NCBI RefSeq assembly: GCF_003063435.1
Contig: NZ_NESL01000004.1
Coordinates: 1-64,000, forward strand
DNA: 64,000 nt
DNA from: Limnohabitans sp. 2KL-1
GTDB taxonomy: Bacteria > Pseudomonadota > Gammaproteobacteria > Burkholderiales > Burkholderiaceae_C
Direction: 5' to 3'
Shown here: in pieces, positions 29,899-40,023 of the stretch
How positions within the stretch are numbered: the first letter of the stretch is position 1
Layout: every line of letters starts with the position of its first letter
Program-made: the position numbers and the translations under genes
Notes under the pieces: model-generated
What the model was told of the DNA's origin: nothing
What the model saw: only the letters and a program-made list of their open reading frames with translations
Database searches by the model: none

Positions 29899-32087
29899 GT
29901 TTGCTCGATCAGCGAGTCGCCGAGACCTTGTCGGGCCATGGGGTGCTGGCCCAGACGGTCCCGGGTTTTCAGCCCAGGCAGGGTCAAACCGACATGGCCA
30001 TGGCCGTCAGCCAGACGGTGCAGGAGGGGGGGCAGCTGGTGGTGGAGGCGGGCACGGGAACAGGCAAAACCTATGCCTACCTGGTGCCTGTTTTGCTCAG
30101 CGGTCAGCGGGCTTTGGTGTCCACCGCGACCAAGGCGTTGCAGGATCAACTGTTTTCCCGTGACATCCCGCGCCTGGTCGAGGTGCTCGGCCTGCCCATT
30201 CGGGTGGCCTTGCTCAAGGGGCGGTCCAATTACCTTTGTCTGCATCGCATGGAGCAGGCGCGCCACAGCCCAGAATCGGCGCAACCCGGCGCGCAGCGGG
30301 CCTTGGCCAAGATCGAGACGTGGGCTCAGTCCACCCGCACGGGCGACATGGCGGAACTGAGCGGGCTGGACGAGCGTTCACCGCTGTGGCCGCTGGTCAC
30401 CTCTACCCGTGACAACTGTTTGGGCTCGACTTGCCCGCGCTACCGCGCTTGTCACGTCAATCTGGCCCGCAAGGAGGCCATGGCCGCAGATGTGGTCGTC
30501 ATCAACCATCACCTGTTTTTTGCCGACCTGTCGGTGCGAGAGTCGGGCGTGGCCGAATTGTTGCCGACGGTGCGTGTGACTGTTTTTGATGAGGCGCACC
30601 AACTCAACGAGATCGGCGTGAATTTTCTGGGCCAGCAGCTGTCCACGGTGCAATTGCACGAGTTGTGCCGCGATGTGCTGGCCACGGGTTTGCAATTGGC
30701 CAGAGGCCTGGTGGATTGGCAAGCCTTGTCTGCCCAGCTGGAAAAAGCGGCCCGAGATTGGCGATTGGCTGCCGGCATGCACCGAGGTTCGGTGCGATTG
30801 CGCTGGACCGGTTCGCAGCCAGAAGGGGTGGATGCCTTTGAATGGGCTGACGCATTGCAGGCTGTGTCTGCGGCATTGCTGCAGATGCAAAACGGCTTGG
30901 ACACGGTCAGCGAGCTGGCCCCTGACTTTCAGCGCCTGGCCGATCGCACCCGTGAACTTTCCCAGCGCAGCGCCTTGTTTGCCCAAGCGCCCAACCCGGA
31001 AGGGGTGCGCTGGGCCGAGGTCAGTGCGCAGCTGCGGCTGGTGGAGGCACCGCTGGACATCGCGCAGACTTTTCAAGCGCTGACACGGCCTTTGCCTGCC
31101 AAGCGCTTGCCGCCCGTTGACACCGCTGTGATTTCTGATTCGTCCGAAGAGCAGGCCAATGCGTTGTTTCGGAACGCACTGAACGCACTGGATGCCCCGG
31201 TGGATCATGTGGAGGGCCTTGAGTGGCTTGCGCCGCGCATGGCCGATCAAATGGACTCGCCACCCTCTGAGTCATCACCCGAGCAAGGCGTGGGCCAGCG
31301 CGCCTGGATCTTCACCTCGGCGACCTTGGGCGATGAGCCGAGTTTGCGCTGGTTTACAGAGCCCTGTGGTCTGACATCGGCCCAGGTCATGCAGGTCAGC
31401 AGCCCGTTTGACTATGCGCAGCAAGCGGCCCTGTATGTGCCGCCGCATTTGCCGCGTCCGGGCGATCCGGGACATGCCCGTCAGGTGGGGCAGCTGGTCA
31501 TGGAAGCGCTGGCCATTTTGGGGGGGCGCACGCTGGTGCTGACCACCACCTTGAACGCCATGCGCAGCATTGGCGAGCAGCTTCATTCGCAATGCGATGC
31601 GGCCATGAACATCGAGGTGCTTGTGCAGGGGCAAAGTCCCAAGCGCCGCTTGATGGAGCGTTTTCGGGAAGGCGGGGGCGAAGGGCGTGCTGGCTGCGTG
31701 CTGGTGGCCTCGGCCTCATTTTGGGAGGGTTTTGATGTGCCAGGTGATGCCTTGCAACTCGTGGTCATCGACAAATTGCCCTTTCCGCCACCCGGAGATC
31801 CTTTGTTCGAGGCGCGCAGTCAGCGCATCGAGCAACAGGGCAAGAGCGCGTTTGCCGATCACGCTTTGCCAGAGGCCGCTGTGTCACTCAAACAGGGTGC
31901 AGGGCGCTTGATTCGCAGTGAAACCGATCGCGGGATTCTGGTGGTGTGTGACAACCGTTTGAGCACCATGTCCTATGGCCGGCGTTTGGTGCGGGGCTTG
32001 CCTGCCATGCGCCGCCTGGAAGACCACGCTGCCTTTCTGGACGCGTTGCGTCAGCTCACCACAGACGCCACCAGCGGGAAGGCTTGA
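29895..32087 (+). CDS. ATP-dependent DNA helicase, DinG/YoaA family
   Basis: Superfamily 2 iron-sulfur helicase of 730 residues, related to XPD, DinG and YoaA, acting on DNA repair or replication intermediates. Walker A is EAGTGTGKTYAYLVP (residues 53-59 core) and the DEAH box is VFDEAHQL, near 231. Four cysteines at about 115, 175, 180 and 186 (NYLCLHR; NCLGSTCPRYRAC) are spaced as a 4Fe-4S cluster site between the motor motifs. Late motifs include ASFWEGFDVPGDALQL and LKQGAGRLIRSETDRG. The start is TTG at 29895, supported by AAGGAG upstream and overlap with the YdcH stop. Its 3' end overlaps convergent bamD by 32 bases. Confidence 0.88.
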   Translation: MSLLDQRVAETLSGHGVLAQTVPGFQPRQGQTDMAMAVSQTVQEGGQLVVEAGTGTGKTYAYLVPVLLSGQRALVSTATKALQDQLFSRDIPRLVEVLGLPIRVALLKGRSNYLCLHRMEQARHSPESAQPGAQRALAKIETWAQSTRTGDMAELSGLDERSPLWPLVTSTRDNCLGSTCPRYRACHVNLARKEAMAADVVVINHHLFFADLSVRESGVAELLPTVRVTVFDEAHQLNEIGVNFLGQQLSTVQLHELCRDVLATGLQLARGLVDWQALSAQLEKAARDWRLAAGMHRGSVRLRWTGSQPEGVDAFEWADALQAVSAALLQMQNGLDTVSELAPDFQRLADRTRELSQRSALFAQAPNPEGVRWAEVSAQLRLVEAPLDIAQTFQALTRPLPAKRLPPVDTAVISDSSEEQANALFRNALNALDAPVDHVEGLEWLAPRMADQMDSPPSESSPEQGVGQRAWIFTSATLGDEPSLRWFTEPCGLTSAQVMQVSSPFDYAQQAALYVPPHLPRPGDPGHARQVGQLVMEALAILGGRTLVLTTTLNAMRSIGEQLHSQCDAAMNIEVLVQGQSPKRRLMERFREGGGEGRAGCVLVASASFWEGFDVPGDALQLVVIDKLPFPPPGDPLFEARSQRIEQQGKSAFADHALPEAAVSLKQGAGRLIRSETDRGILVVCDNRLSTMSYGRRLVRGLPAMRRLEDHAAFLDALRQLTTDATSGKA

Positions 32088-32865
32088 TTTCTGCGCCTTC
32101 TGTTTTGAGGAACGCTGACTGGGGGAAGTTCTTTTCGAGGACGCGCTTGGCATCGTTGCTGAGAATGCCCATGCCCATGTCCTTGTAAGAGCTGACCAGG
32201 ATGGCCAGGGCTTCTTCAACCGCTGGTACACCCGGGTAGTCGGCGATGGCTTGCTGAGCGCGGTTGACGGCCGCCACATGCGCCCCTTTGCTGGCGTAGT
32301 AACGGGCCACATGGACCTCATAGGCGGCCAGCGCGTTGACGATGTGCGTCATGCGCTGGCGCGCATCGGCACTGTATTTGGAGTCTGGAAAACGGGTGGT
32401 CAGCTCGCGAAAGGATTCGTAAGAGTCCTTGGCCGCTTTCTGATCTCGCTCGGACAGGTCTTGCCGCGTGATGAAGGAGAACAGGCCCAGGTTGTCGTTG
32501 AAATTGACCAGCCCTTTGAGGTAGATCGCGTAGTCCAGCGCCGGGCTGGTGGGGTGCAGACGGATGAAACGGTCGAGCGTGGCAATGGCCTGGATTTTGT
32601 CGCCGGTTTTGTACTGGGCGAAGGCCTTGTCGATCTGGGCCTGTTGGGCCAGCGCGGTACCTGCAGCACGGCCTTCGAGCTTTTCGTAGTAGCCAATCGC
32701 TTTGTCCCAAGCCCCGGCGTTCACTTCATCACGCGCTTCGCTGTATATTTTTTCAGGGCTCCAGCCGGCGGTCGGGTCTTTGGGGGTAGTGGCGCAGCCG
32801 CTCAGAAAGAGTCCCGTGGCCAAAACCAGGCCCGCTGGAACCGTCGATAATCTGAAGCTTCGCAT
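32056..32865 (-). CDS. bamD: Outer membrane protein assembly factor BamD
   Basis: Essential lipoprotein of the BAM complex that inserts beta-barrel proteins into the outer membrane, 269 residues. The ATG at 32865, preceded by CAAGG, gives a lipoprotein signal peptide with lipobox LSGC (Cys24). The body consists of tetratricopeptide repeats (WDKAIGYYEKLEGRAAGTAL; ARYYASKGAHVAAVNRAQQA) and the motif RFIRLHPTSPALDYAIYLKG typical of BamD/ComL. A perfect TATAAT lies upstream. The coding end overlaps the helicase gene on the other strand. BamB, a partner of the same complex, is encoded at 42062-43195. Confidence 0.95.
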   Translation of the reverse strand: MRSFRLSTVPAGLVLATGLFLSGCATTPKDPTAGWSPEKIYSEARDEVNAGAWDKAIGYYEKLEGRAAGTALAQQAQIDKAFAQYKTGDKIQAIATLDRFIRLHPTSPALDYAIYLKGLVNFNDNLGLFSFITRQDLSERDQKAAKDSYESFRELTTRFPDSKYSADARQRMTHIVNALAAYEVHVARYYASKGAHVAAVNRAQQAIADYPGVPAVEEALAILVSSYKDMGMGILSNDAKRVLEKNFPQSAFLKTEGAEIKPSRWWRLW

Positions 32866-32894
32866 CTGTGACACCTTGATTGTTGAACGCTTTG

Positions 32895-32900
32895 ATTATA
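32895..32900 (-). promoter_or_regulatory. -10 box TATAAT for bamD
   Basis: On the minus strand this reads TATAAT, a perfect sigma-70 -10 hexamer, 30 bases before the bamD ATG, giving a short leader of about 23 bases. No strong -35 element is evident at 16-18 bases. It lies in the 50-base divergent gap between bamD and rluD. Confidence 0.55.
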
Positions 32901-32915
32901 TCGACCGACCCCGAA

Positions 32916-33899
32916 ATGCATGACCCCGGCGAGCAGCCTGAGGACGCTGAGCACTTGGCAGACGCTTCGCTGGAAGAGGTGCGCACGGTGGCGGTGCCCA
33001 TGGCCTTGCACGGTCAAAGGTTGGACCGGGTTTTTGCCCAACTTGTGCCCGAGTTTTCGCGCAGCTACCTTCAGCAATTGATCGAACAAGGCGATGCCCT
33101 GGTCGATGGTCGTGTCACAACCAAGGTTTCGGCCAAGGTGCGCTGGGGGCATCAGCTGCAGATCACTTTGCGGGCCACGCCTCAGTCGACGGCGTTTGTG
33201 CCCGAAGCCATGCCCATCGAGGTGGTGTTCGAAGACGCACACTTGCGCGTGATCCACAAGCCAGCCGGCTTGGTGGTGCACCCCGCACCAGGCAACTGGC
33301 GCGGCACGCTGCTCAATGGCCTGTTGGCCCTGGACCCGCAGGCCAGCGAAGTTCCCCGCGCGGGCATTGTGCACCGGCTGGACAAGGATACGAGTGGCCT
33401 GATGGTGGTGGCCCGCACGCGCCAGGCCATGGATGCGCTGGTGGCCCAAATCGCCGCGCGTGACGTGCACCGTCAGTATTTGGCCTTGGCGCACAAAAAC
33501 TGGACCGGACCATCGCCGCGCACGGTGGATGCGGCCATTGGCAGGGACCCGACCCATCGCTTGCGCATGGCTGTGGTGGACCTGAGCCACCAATCGGGTA
33601 AGACCGCAGCGACCACGGTTCAATTGCTGGCTCAGGGAGAGCGTTGTTGTTTGGTGCAGTGCACCTTGCACACCGGGCGCACCCATCAGATCAGGGTCCA
33701 CATGGCACACCTGGGTCACCCCTTGTTGGGGGATGCGGTTTACGGCGGGGCCCCTTTGGCGGGCATGACCCGTCAGGCTTTGCACGCCTGGAGGCTGGCC
33801 TTCGTGCACCCGATCACAGGCCAAAGCATTGATCTGACCATCCCACCACCCGAGGACATGGCCCAAGCCATGCAAAATTTGGGCCTCAGTTACAATTGA
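32916..33899 (+). CDS. rluD: 23S rRNA pseudouridine synthase RluD-like
   Basis: RluA-family pseudouridine synthase of 327 residues that modifies the 23S rRNA stem-loop around positions 1911, 1915 and 1917 in Escherichia coli. An S4 RNA-binding domain is at the N-terminus (RLDRVFAQLVPEFSRSYLQQ). The catalytic aspartate lies in AGIVHRLDKDTSGLMVVAR, and the conserved LHTGRTHQIRVHMAHLGHPL follows. The ATG at 32916 is preferred; an in-frame TTG at 32880 is possible. Divergence from bamD is the usual arrangement in proteobacteria. Specificity is inferred from family and context, and RluC-like activity cannot be excluded. Confidence 0.9.
   Translation: MHDPGEQPEDAEHLADASLEEVRTVAVPMALHGQRLDRVFAQLVPEFSRSYLQQLIEQGDALVDGRVTTKVSAKVRWGHQLQITLRATPQSTAFVPEAMPIEVVFEDAHLRVIHKPAGLVVHPAPGNWRGTLLNGLLALDPQASEVPRAGIVHRLDKDTSGLMVVARTRQAMDALVAQIAARDVHRQYLALAHKNWTGPSPRTVDAAIGRDPTHRLRMAVVDLSHQSGKTAATTVQLLAQGERCCLVQCTLHTGRTHQIRVHMAHLGHPLLGDAVYGGAPLAGMTRQALHAWRLAFVHPITGQSIDLTIPPPEDMAQAMQNLGLSYN
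33891..33896 (+). promoter_or_regulatory. Candidate -10 box (TACAAT) at the end of rluD
   Basis: TACAAT overlaps the last codons of rluD. A start near 33904 would place the hairpin at 33913-33941 within the first bases of the transcript leading to scpB. No clear -35 hexamer. The layout parallels that at rimP. Confidence 0.3.
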
Positions 33900-33912
33900 G
33901 CCCCCAAGTCTG

Positions 33913-33941
33913 AGGCCAGTCCATCTGGCCTTGTTCTTTTT
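33913..33941 (+). terminator. Intrinsic terminator between rluD and scpB
   Basis: AGGCCAG (33913-33919) pairs with CTGGCCT (33925-33931) over a TCCAT loop, followed by TGTTCTTTTT. It is 14 bases after the rluD stop and most simply terminates rluD, but it would also lie in any scpB leader starting at the TACAAT at 33891. Confidence 0.7.
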
Positions 33942-34014
33942 GTGGATCAGTGGTCTCATTTGTGGCTGCTGCCGCATTGGAGGCAATCCTTCGGTTTTGC
34001 CTTTATTCCTCCAC

Positions 34015-34034
34015 ACGCCGTGAGGCGTTTTTTT
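34015..34034 (+). terminator. Weak terminator-like hairpin just before scpB
   Basis: ACGCC (34015-34019) pairs with GGCGT (34024-34028) over a GTGA loop and runs into seven T residues. It ends 17 bases before the scpB ATG. The stem is short, so it may be an attenuator element or chance. Confidence 0.4.
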
Positions 34035-34050
34035 CCGAAAGACCGACACC

Positions 34051-34755
34051 ATGAATACGGCGCAAGCCAAGCGTGTCCTGGAAACGGCCCTGCTGACGGC
34101 AGGCCAGCCCTTGTCCTTGCGTGACATGCGCAGTTTGTTTGACGATGCGCTTGGATCAGATACTTTGCGGCAAATGCTGCAGGAGCTGCAGCTGGAGTGG
34201 GCCACCAAAGGGCTGGAGCTCACTACAGTTGCCAGTGGTTGGCGCTTTCAAAGTCGTCCGGAATTGCGCCCCTATCTGGACCGCTTGCATCCCGAAAAAC
34301 CACCCAAATACACCCGCGCCGTGCTGGAAACCCTGGCCATCATTGCCTATCGCCAGCCGGTGACCCGGGGCGACATGGAAGACATCCGCGGTGTGACCAT
34401 CGGTTCGCAGATCCTCAAGCAACTCGAAGATCGGGGTTGGGTTGAGGTGATTGGCCACCGCGAAACCGTCGGCCGCCCCAGCCTTTTTGCCACCACTCGC
34501 CAGTTTCTGGACGATCTGGGGCTGGCTTCTTTGGACCAATTGCCCTTGCTTACGCAGGTTGATTCGCCCATGTCGGCACTGGCCGGCATGCTCGACGACG
34601 TGCCGGCCCAGGGCAGCTTGTCGCTGGAAGCAGCCCTGGCCGAGTTGCCTGCTCGCGATGAGCAGGAAATCGAACAAGACATTCCGCCCCATCCCCATCT
34701 GCCGGATGTGGACCCCGCAAACTCACACAAGGGTGAAGAACCCCTCAACCCATGA
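34051..34755 (+). CDS. scpB: SMC-Scp complex subunit ScpB
   Basis: Winged-helix kleisin-associated protein of the bacterial condensin, 234 residues, acting in chromosome compaction and segregation. The family core is clear: [20 protein letters not shown] at the N-terminus, then [40 protein letters not shown] and the [20 protein letters not shown] winged-helix segment. The acidic C-terminal tail is variable, as usual. scpA and smc are not in this window, so the partner genes lie elsewhere. It overlaps rluB as ATGA, a conserved scpB-rluB pairing. Confidence 0.93.
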   Translation: MNTAQAKRVLETALLTAGQPLSLRDMRSLFDDALGSDTLRQMLQELQLEWATKGLELTTVASGWRFQSRPELRPYLDRLHPEKPPKYTRAVLETLAIIAYRQPVTRGDMEDIRGVTIGSQILKQLEDRGWVEVIGHRETVGRPSLFATTRQFLDDLGLASLDQLPLLTQVDSPMSALAGMLDDVPAQGSLSLEAALAELPARDEQEIEQDIPPHPHLPDVDPANSHKGEEPLNP

Positions 34756-35957
34756 CCGATACACCTCAAAACGACCAAGATGCATCTGCGGGCATCTACG
34801 CATCCCGAAAAAACGGGATGGTGCCAGCTTCATCTGCCCCCTACAAGGCGATTGCATTGGCGGATGTGGTGTCCGGCCAGTTCGATGACGAAGAGGCCGC
34901 CGAGGCGGTGGCGCAAGACCTTGGCAAGCGCGTGCTGGCCCCTCAGATGGACTCGCCCAAGTTGCACAAAGTGCTGGCTCAGGCCGGCATGGGGTCACGC
35001 CTGGAGATGGAAAAGCTCATCACCGAAGGCCGCATCGCGGTCAACAACGAACCCGCCCACGTCGGTCAGCGTGTTCAATATGGTGACCAGATCAAGGTCG
35101 ATGGCAAGCCCATTCGCATTCGCATTGACCCGCCACCTGCCCGTGTGATCGCCTACCACAAGCCGGCCGGTGAAATCGTCAGTCACGACGACCCGCAAAA
35201 CCGTCCCTCGGTGTTTCGCAAATTGCCGCGCTTGCAAAATGGCAAGTGGCAGTCGGTGGGCCGTCTGGACCTGAACACCGAAGGCCTGCTGCTGTTCACC
35301 AGCTCGGGCGAATTGGCCAACCAGCTCATGCACCCGCGCTTTGGCCTGGAGCGAGAGTACGCCGTGCGCGTGTTGGGTGCTTTGAGCAAGGACGAAAAGC
35401 AAAAACTGCTGGATGGCGTGATGCTGGACGATGGTCCGGCCCAGTTTGGCTCGATCGAGGACGGTGGTGGCGAGGGCTCCAACTGTTGGTACCGCGTCAC
35501 GATTTCCGAAGGCCGCAACCGCGAAGTCCGTCGCATGATGGAGGCTGTGGGCCACGCCGTCAGCCGCCTGATCCGCATACGCTACGGTGCCATGGTGCTG
35601 CCGCACGGCCTGCGCCGCGGCGCTTGGCTGGAGCTGGACGAAGCCGACATCCGCTCGCTGATGCGTGCAGCGGGCTCCGCCGAGCGCCCGCGTCCCGTCA
35701 CAGACCATCCCGCACGCACCAACCGCAACGACCGTCGTCCCCGCACTGGCGGACAGGGCAGGGCGGGTTCGGCCGTGCCGCGTGCCAAACCCGCCGCCAA
35801 ACCCAACCAGGCCCCTGGAGGTTCAGGCCTGCACGCCAAGTCAGATGCCCCGAAAACCGAGGCCAAATACATCGGCGCAGAAAGTTTCAACCGTCTGAAA
35901 AAAGCCCCGGGTGGCCCGGGACGTGGCGGTCGAGGCGGCGCAGGTCGCAGCCGTTGA
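34752..35957 (+). CDS. rluB: 23S rRNA pseudouridine(2605) synthase RluB
   Basis: RsuA-family pseudouridine synthase of 401 residues acting on 23S rRNA position 2605 (Escherichia coli numbering). An S4 domain lies around residues 55-110 ([20 protein letters not shown]). The catalytic motif is [19 protein letters not shown], with the late motif [20 protein letters not shown]. About 60 N-terminal and 100 C-terminal residues are extensions, the latter Arg/Gly/Pro-rich and strongly basic ([33 protein letters not shown]). They are probably disordered and RNA-contacting, and common in Burkholderiales RluB. It overlaps scpB by 4 bases. Confidence 0.92.
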   Translation: MTDTPQNDQDASAGIYASRKNGMVPASSAPYKAIALADVVSGQFDDEEAAEAVAQDLGKRVLAPQMDSPKLHKVLAQAGMGSRLEMEKLITEGRIAVNNEPAHVGQRVQYGDQIKVDGKPIRIRIDPPPARVIAYHKPAGEIVSHDDPQNRPSVFRKLPRLQNGKWQSVGRLDLNTEGLLLFTSSGELANQLMHPRFGLEREYAVRVLGALSKDEKQKLLDGVMLDDGPAQFGSIEDGGGEGSNCWYRVTISEGRNREVRRMMEAVGHAVSRLIRIRYGAMVLPHGLRRGAWLELDEADIRSLMRAAGSAERPRPVTDHPARTNRNDRRPRTGGQGRAGSAVPRAKPAAKPNQAPGGSGLHAKSDAPKTEAKYIGAESFNRLKKAPGGPGRGGRGGAGRSR

Positions 35958-35965
35958 GTGCGTGT

Positions 35966-35990
35966 GCAGGCCGTCCCGCGGATGGTCTGC
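35966..35990 (+). repeat. Inverted repeat (11-bp stem) after rluB
   Basis: 35966-35976 pairs with 35980-35990 (two G-T pairs) over a 3-base CGC loop, 8 bases after the rluB stop. There is no T run, so it is not a classical intrinsic terminator. A 3'-end stabiliser or part of a Rho-dependent end is possible. Confidence 0.5.
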
Positions 35991-36024
35991 CTTACACCCC
36001 TTGCTCGCGAGGTCATTCCAGGCC

Positions 36025-36051
36025 TTGTGGTTGTCTCGCTCAGGTTAGAAT
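36025..36051 (+). promoter_or_regulatory. Candidate promoter for the ndk operon
   Basis: TTGTGG (36025-36030) and TAGAAT (36046-36051) are spaced by 15 bases in the rluB-ndk gap. A start near 36058 would open the transcript with a small hairpin, TTTGCC (36059-36064) pairing with GGCAAA (36069-36074). The -35 spacing is shorter than ideal. Confidence 0.4.
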
Positions 36052-36108
36052 AGTGGGCTTTGCCGCAGGGCAAAAATGCTTTAAAACACCCTCGTTACAG
36101 GAAATACC

Positions 36109-36534
36109 ATGGCCATCGAACGCACACTCTCCATCATCAAACCCGACGCTGTCGCCAAAAACGTGATCGGTCAGATCTACGCCCGCTTCGAAGCTGCTGG
36201 CCTGAAAGTGGTCGCCGCCAAGATGGCTCACCTGTCGCGCGGCGAAGCCGAGCAGTTTTACGCAGTGCACAAAGAGCGTCCTTTCTTCAAGGATCTGGTT
36301 GATTTCATGATCTCCGGCCCCGTGATGATTCAAGCCCTGCAAGGCGAGAACGCCATCGCCAAGAACCGTGACCTGATGGGCGCTACCGACCCCAAGAAAG
36401 CCGCTGCTGGCACCATCCGTGCTGACTTCGCTGACAGCATCGATGCCAACGCTGTGCACGGCTCTGACGCTCCTGAAACTGCTGCCGCTGAAGTTGCCTT
36501 CTTCTTCCCCGGCATGAACGTTTACGCACGCTGA
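36109..36534 (+). CDS. ndk: Nucleoside diphosphate kinase
   Basis: Transfers the terminal phosphate between nucleoside triphosphates and diphosphates to balance nucleotide pools, 141 residues. It has the standard start [20 protein letters not shown], the active-site histidine at residue 117 in [12 protein letters not shown], and the conserved [30 protein letters not shown] precedes the ATG. Nothing is unusual. It is the first gene of a long co-directional series with rlmN, rodZ, ispG and hisS, an order found widely in beta- and gammaproteobacteria. Confidence 0.98.
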   Translation: MAIERTLSIIKPDAVAKNVIGQIYARFEAAGLKVVAAKMAHLSRGEAEQFYAVHKERPFFKDLVDFMISGPVMIQALQGENAIAKNRDLMGATDPKKAAAGTIRADFADSIDANAVHGSDAPETAAAEVAFFFPGMNVYAR

Positions 36535-36567
36535 TCGCGTCGCGGCTCCAGCGCGACCTTGAACACC

Positions 36568-37734
36568 ATGACGGCCAACCTTCTCGAATTTGACCTGGAA
36601 GGTCTGGCCGTTTTTTGTGACGGTCTGGGCGAAAAGCGCTTCCGAGCCACCCAATTGTTCCGCTGGATTCACCAGCGGGGCGCTTCTGATTTCGATCAGA
36701 TGAGCGATCTGGCCAAGTCCTTGCGCCAAAAGCTCAAATCTCACGCGCACGTTTCGGCGCTGTCCGTGATCAGTCAACACATCTCGGCCGACGGCACCAT
36801 CAAGTGGCTGTTCGATGTGGGCGATGGCAACGCCATCGAATCCGTGTTCATTCCCGAAGACGACCGGGGCACCTTGTGCGTGTCTTCGCAGGCCGGTTGC
36901 GCTGTGGGCTGCCGTTTTTGCTCTACCGGTCATCAGGGCTTCAGTCGCAACCTCACCACCGGCGAAATCCTCGCCCAGCTGTGGTTTGCCGAGCACTTTT
37001 TGCGCAAGCACCTGAACACCGAGGAGCGCGTCATCTCCAACGTGGTGATGATGGGCATGGGCGAGCCGCTGCAAAACTATTCGGCATTGGTGCCTGCCTT
37101 GCGCGCCATGCTCGATGACCATGGCTATGGCCTGTCGCGTCGCCGCGTCACGGTGTCCACCTCGGGTGTGGTGCCCATGATCGAGCGGCTGTCGGCCGAC
37201 TGCCCGGTGGCTTTGGCGGTGTCTTTGCACGCCCCCAATGACGCTTTGCGCGACAACCTGGTGCCGCTCAACCGCAAATACCCGCTGGATGAGCTGATGC
37301 AAGCCTGCATCGGCTATCTGGCCCATGCGCCACGCGACTTCATCACCTTTGAATACTGCATGCTCGATGGCGTCAATGACCAGCCCGAGCACGCCAGTCA
37401 GCTGATTGATCTGGTGCAACGGCATGCCCGTCAGGGTTTGCGTTGCAAGTTCAACCTGATTCCTTTCAATCCTTTCCCGGCTTCGGGCTTGCTGCGATCG
37501 CCCCATGCCCGTGTGCAGGCCTTTGCCAAGCAATTGCAGGATGCCGGCCTCGTGACCACCGTGCGCAAGACCCGTGGTGACGACATTGACGCCGCTTGCG
37601 GTCAGTTGGCCGGTGATGTGAAAGACCGAACGCAAGTGCAATCCCGCATGGCCCAGCAACGCAGCATTGCACTGGTGCCTGTGTCTTCCGTGTCCTACCC
37701 AGAGCCTCGTCATGACCGCAACAAACCAGAATGA
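36568..37734 (+). CDS. rlmN: Dual-specificity 23S rRNA/tRNA adenine C2-methyltransferase RlmN
   Basis: Radical-SAM methyltransferase that methylates A2503 of 23S rRNA and A37 of some tRNAs, 388 residues. The 4Fe-4S-binding CX3CX2C motif is [14 protein letters not shown]. Other family blocks are [38 protein letters not shown] and [20 protein letters not shown]. The ATG at 36568 is chosen; a TTG 9 bases upstream is an alternative. The last 23 bases overlap the start of the RodZ-like gene. The ndk-rlmN junction is 33 bases. Confidence 0.96.
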   Translation: MTANLLEFDLEGLAVFCDGLGEKRFRATQLFRWIHQRGASDFDQMSDLAKSLRQKLKSHAHVSALSVISQHISADGTIKWLFDVGDGNAIESVFIPEDDRGTLCVSSQAGCAVGCRFCSTGHQGFSRNLTTGEILAQLWFAEHFLRKHLNTEERVISNVVMMGMGEPLQNYSALVPALRAMLDDHGYGLSRRRVTVSTSGVVPMIERLSADCPVALAVSLHAPNDALRDNLVPLNRKYPLDELMQACIGYLAHAPRDFITFEYCMLDGVNDQPEHASQLIDLVQRHARQGLRCKFNLIPFNPFPASGLLRSPHARVQAFAKQLQDAGLVTTVRKTRGDDIDAACGQLAGDVKDRTQVQSRMAQQRSIALVPVSSVSYPEPRHDRNKPE

Positions 37735-38727
37735 TCAACCTGTCTCCATGACGGAAAGCGCCGATGCCGCAGCCAAGCCGCAGACCGCTGGTCAGTTGTT
37801 GCGGGAAGCCCGCCTGAAGGCGGGCGTTCACCTGGCGGTTTTGTCGGTGACTTTGAAGGTGCCCGTGCGCCAGCTGGAGGCTTTGGAAGCTGACCGGCTG
37901 GATCTTGCCAAAGGCGCTGTGTTTTTGCGTGGGTTGGCCTCCAGCGTGTGTCGGCATTTGAATGCCGATCCGGCACCGGTTCTGGCCCTGTTGCCGCAAC
38001 CCAGCGGGCAACTCGAGCCGTACCACACTGCAGCTGGACCGTCCATGCCCGAGCGGACGCTGAAAATCAGTGGCCCGAGTTTGCGGCGGTTTCAGTCCTC
38101 GCGGGTGTTTTGGGGGGCTGCCTCCATGCTGTTATTGATCGGGGCACTGGTCTGGATGCCCGCGCCTGCCCAATGGTCATGGCTGGACGCTGCCAAAGCC
38201 AGGATGTCCGAGCTGACCACGCCGTCCGTGGTGGTGCCCACACCGCCTGCGGCCGTGGCCACGTTGGCGACCGATACGTTGATGCCTCCGCCTGCAGCCC
38301 AGGTACCTCCTCCTTCGGATGAGACGGTGATTGGCGCGCCGATGAGCCCTGTGGTGAGTCTGGCTCAGAGTCCTGTCGCGACCATGCCCGTCGTGTCTGC
38401 CTCGGCCGCGCAGACGCCCAAGACCACGGCCCCTGTGGCGGTGCCAACGGCACCTGGCGCGGCAGCGGCTTCGTCAATGGCTTCTGGGCAGGTTTCTGAC
38501 TGGGTTTTTACCGCCAAGGACGACAGCTGGCTTGAAATGCGCAACGCGCAAAAAGCCGTGGTCTGGATGGGGGTGCTCAAGGCCGGTGAAACCAGCAAAA
38601 TCCAGAGTCCCTTGCCTGTCAGTGTGGTGATTGGCCGCGCCCAGGCGGTCAACGTGACTTTACGGGGGCAGCCTTTTGACCTCAAGCCCCACACGCAGGT
38701 GACTGTTGCCCGTTTTGAAGTGAAGGA

Positions 38728-38731
<4 letters not shown>
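37712..38731 (+). CDS. rodZ: RodZ-like HTH membrane protein
   Basis: Bitopic inner-membrane protein of 339 residues related to RodZ, which couples the MreB cytoskeleton to the cell-wall elongation machinery. The N-terminus has a RodZ-type helix-turn-helix ([40 protein letters not shown]). A single membrane span lies near residue 135 ([20 protein letters not shown]). A Pro/Ala/Thr/Val-rich periplasmic linker of about 100 residues follows. The C-terminal DUF4115-like domain shows [20 protein letters not shown] and [19 protein letters not shown]. The start ATG at 37712 overlaps rlmN; an ATG at 37748 is an alternative. It is linked by ATGA to ispG. Confidence 0.82.

Positions 38732-40019
<1,288 letters not shown>

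Positions 40020-40023
<4 letters not shown>

Noticed and set aside
36040..37713. A 557-codon minus-strand frame opposite ndk and rlmN
   Set aside because: Antisense to two conserved genes; no domain or start signals.
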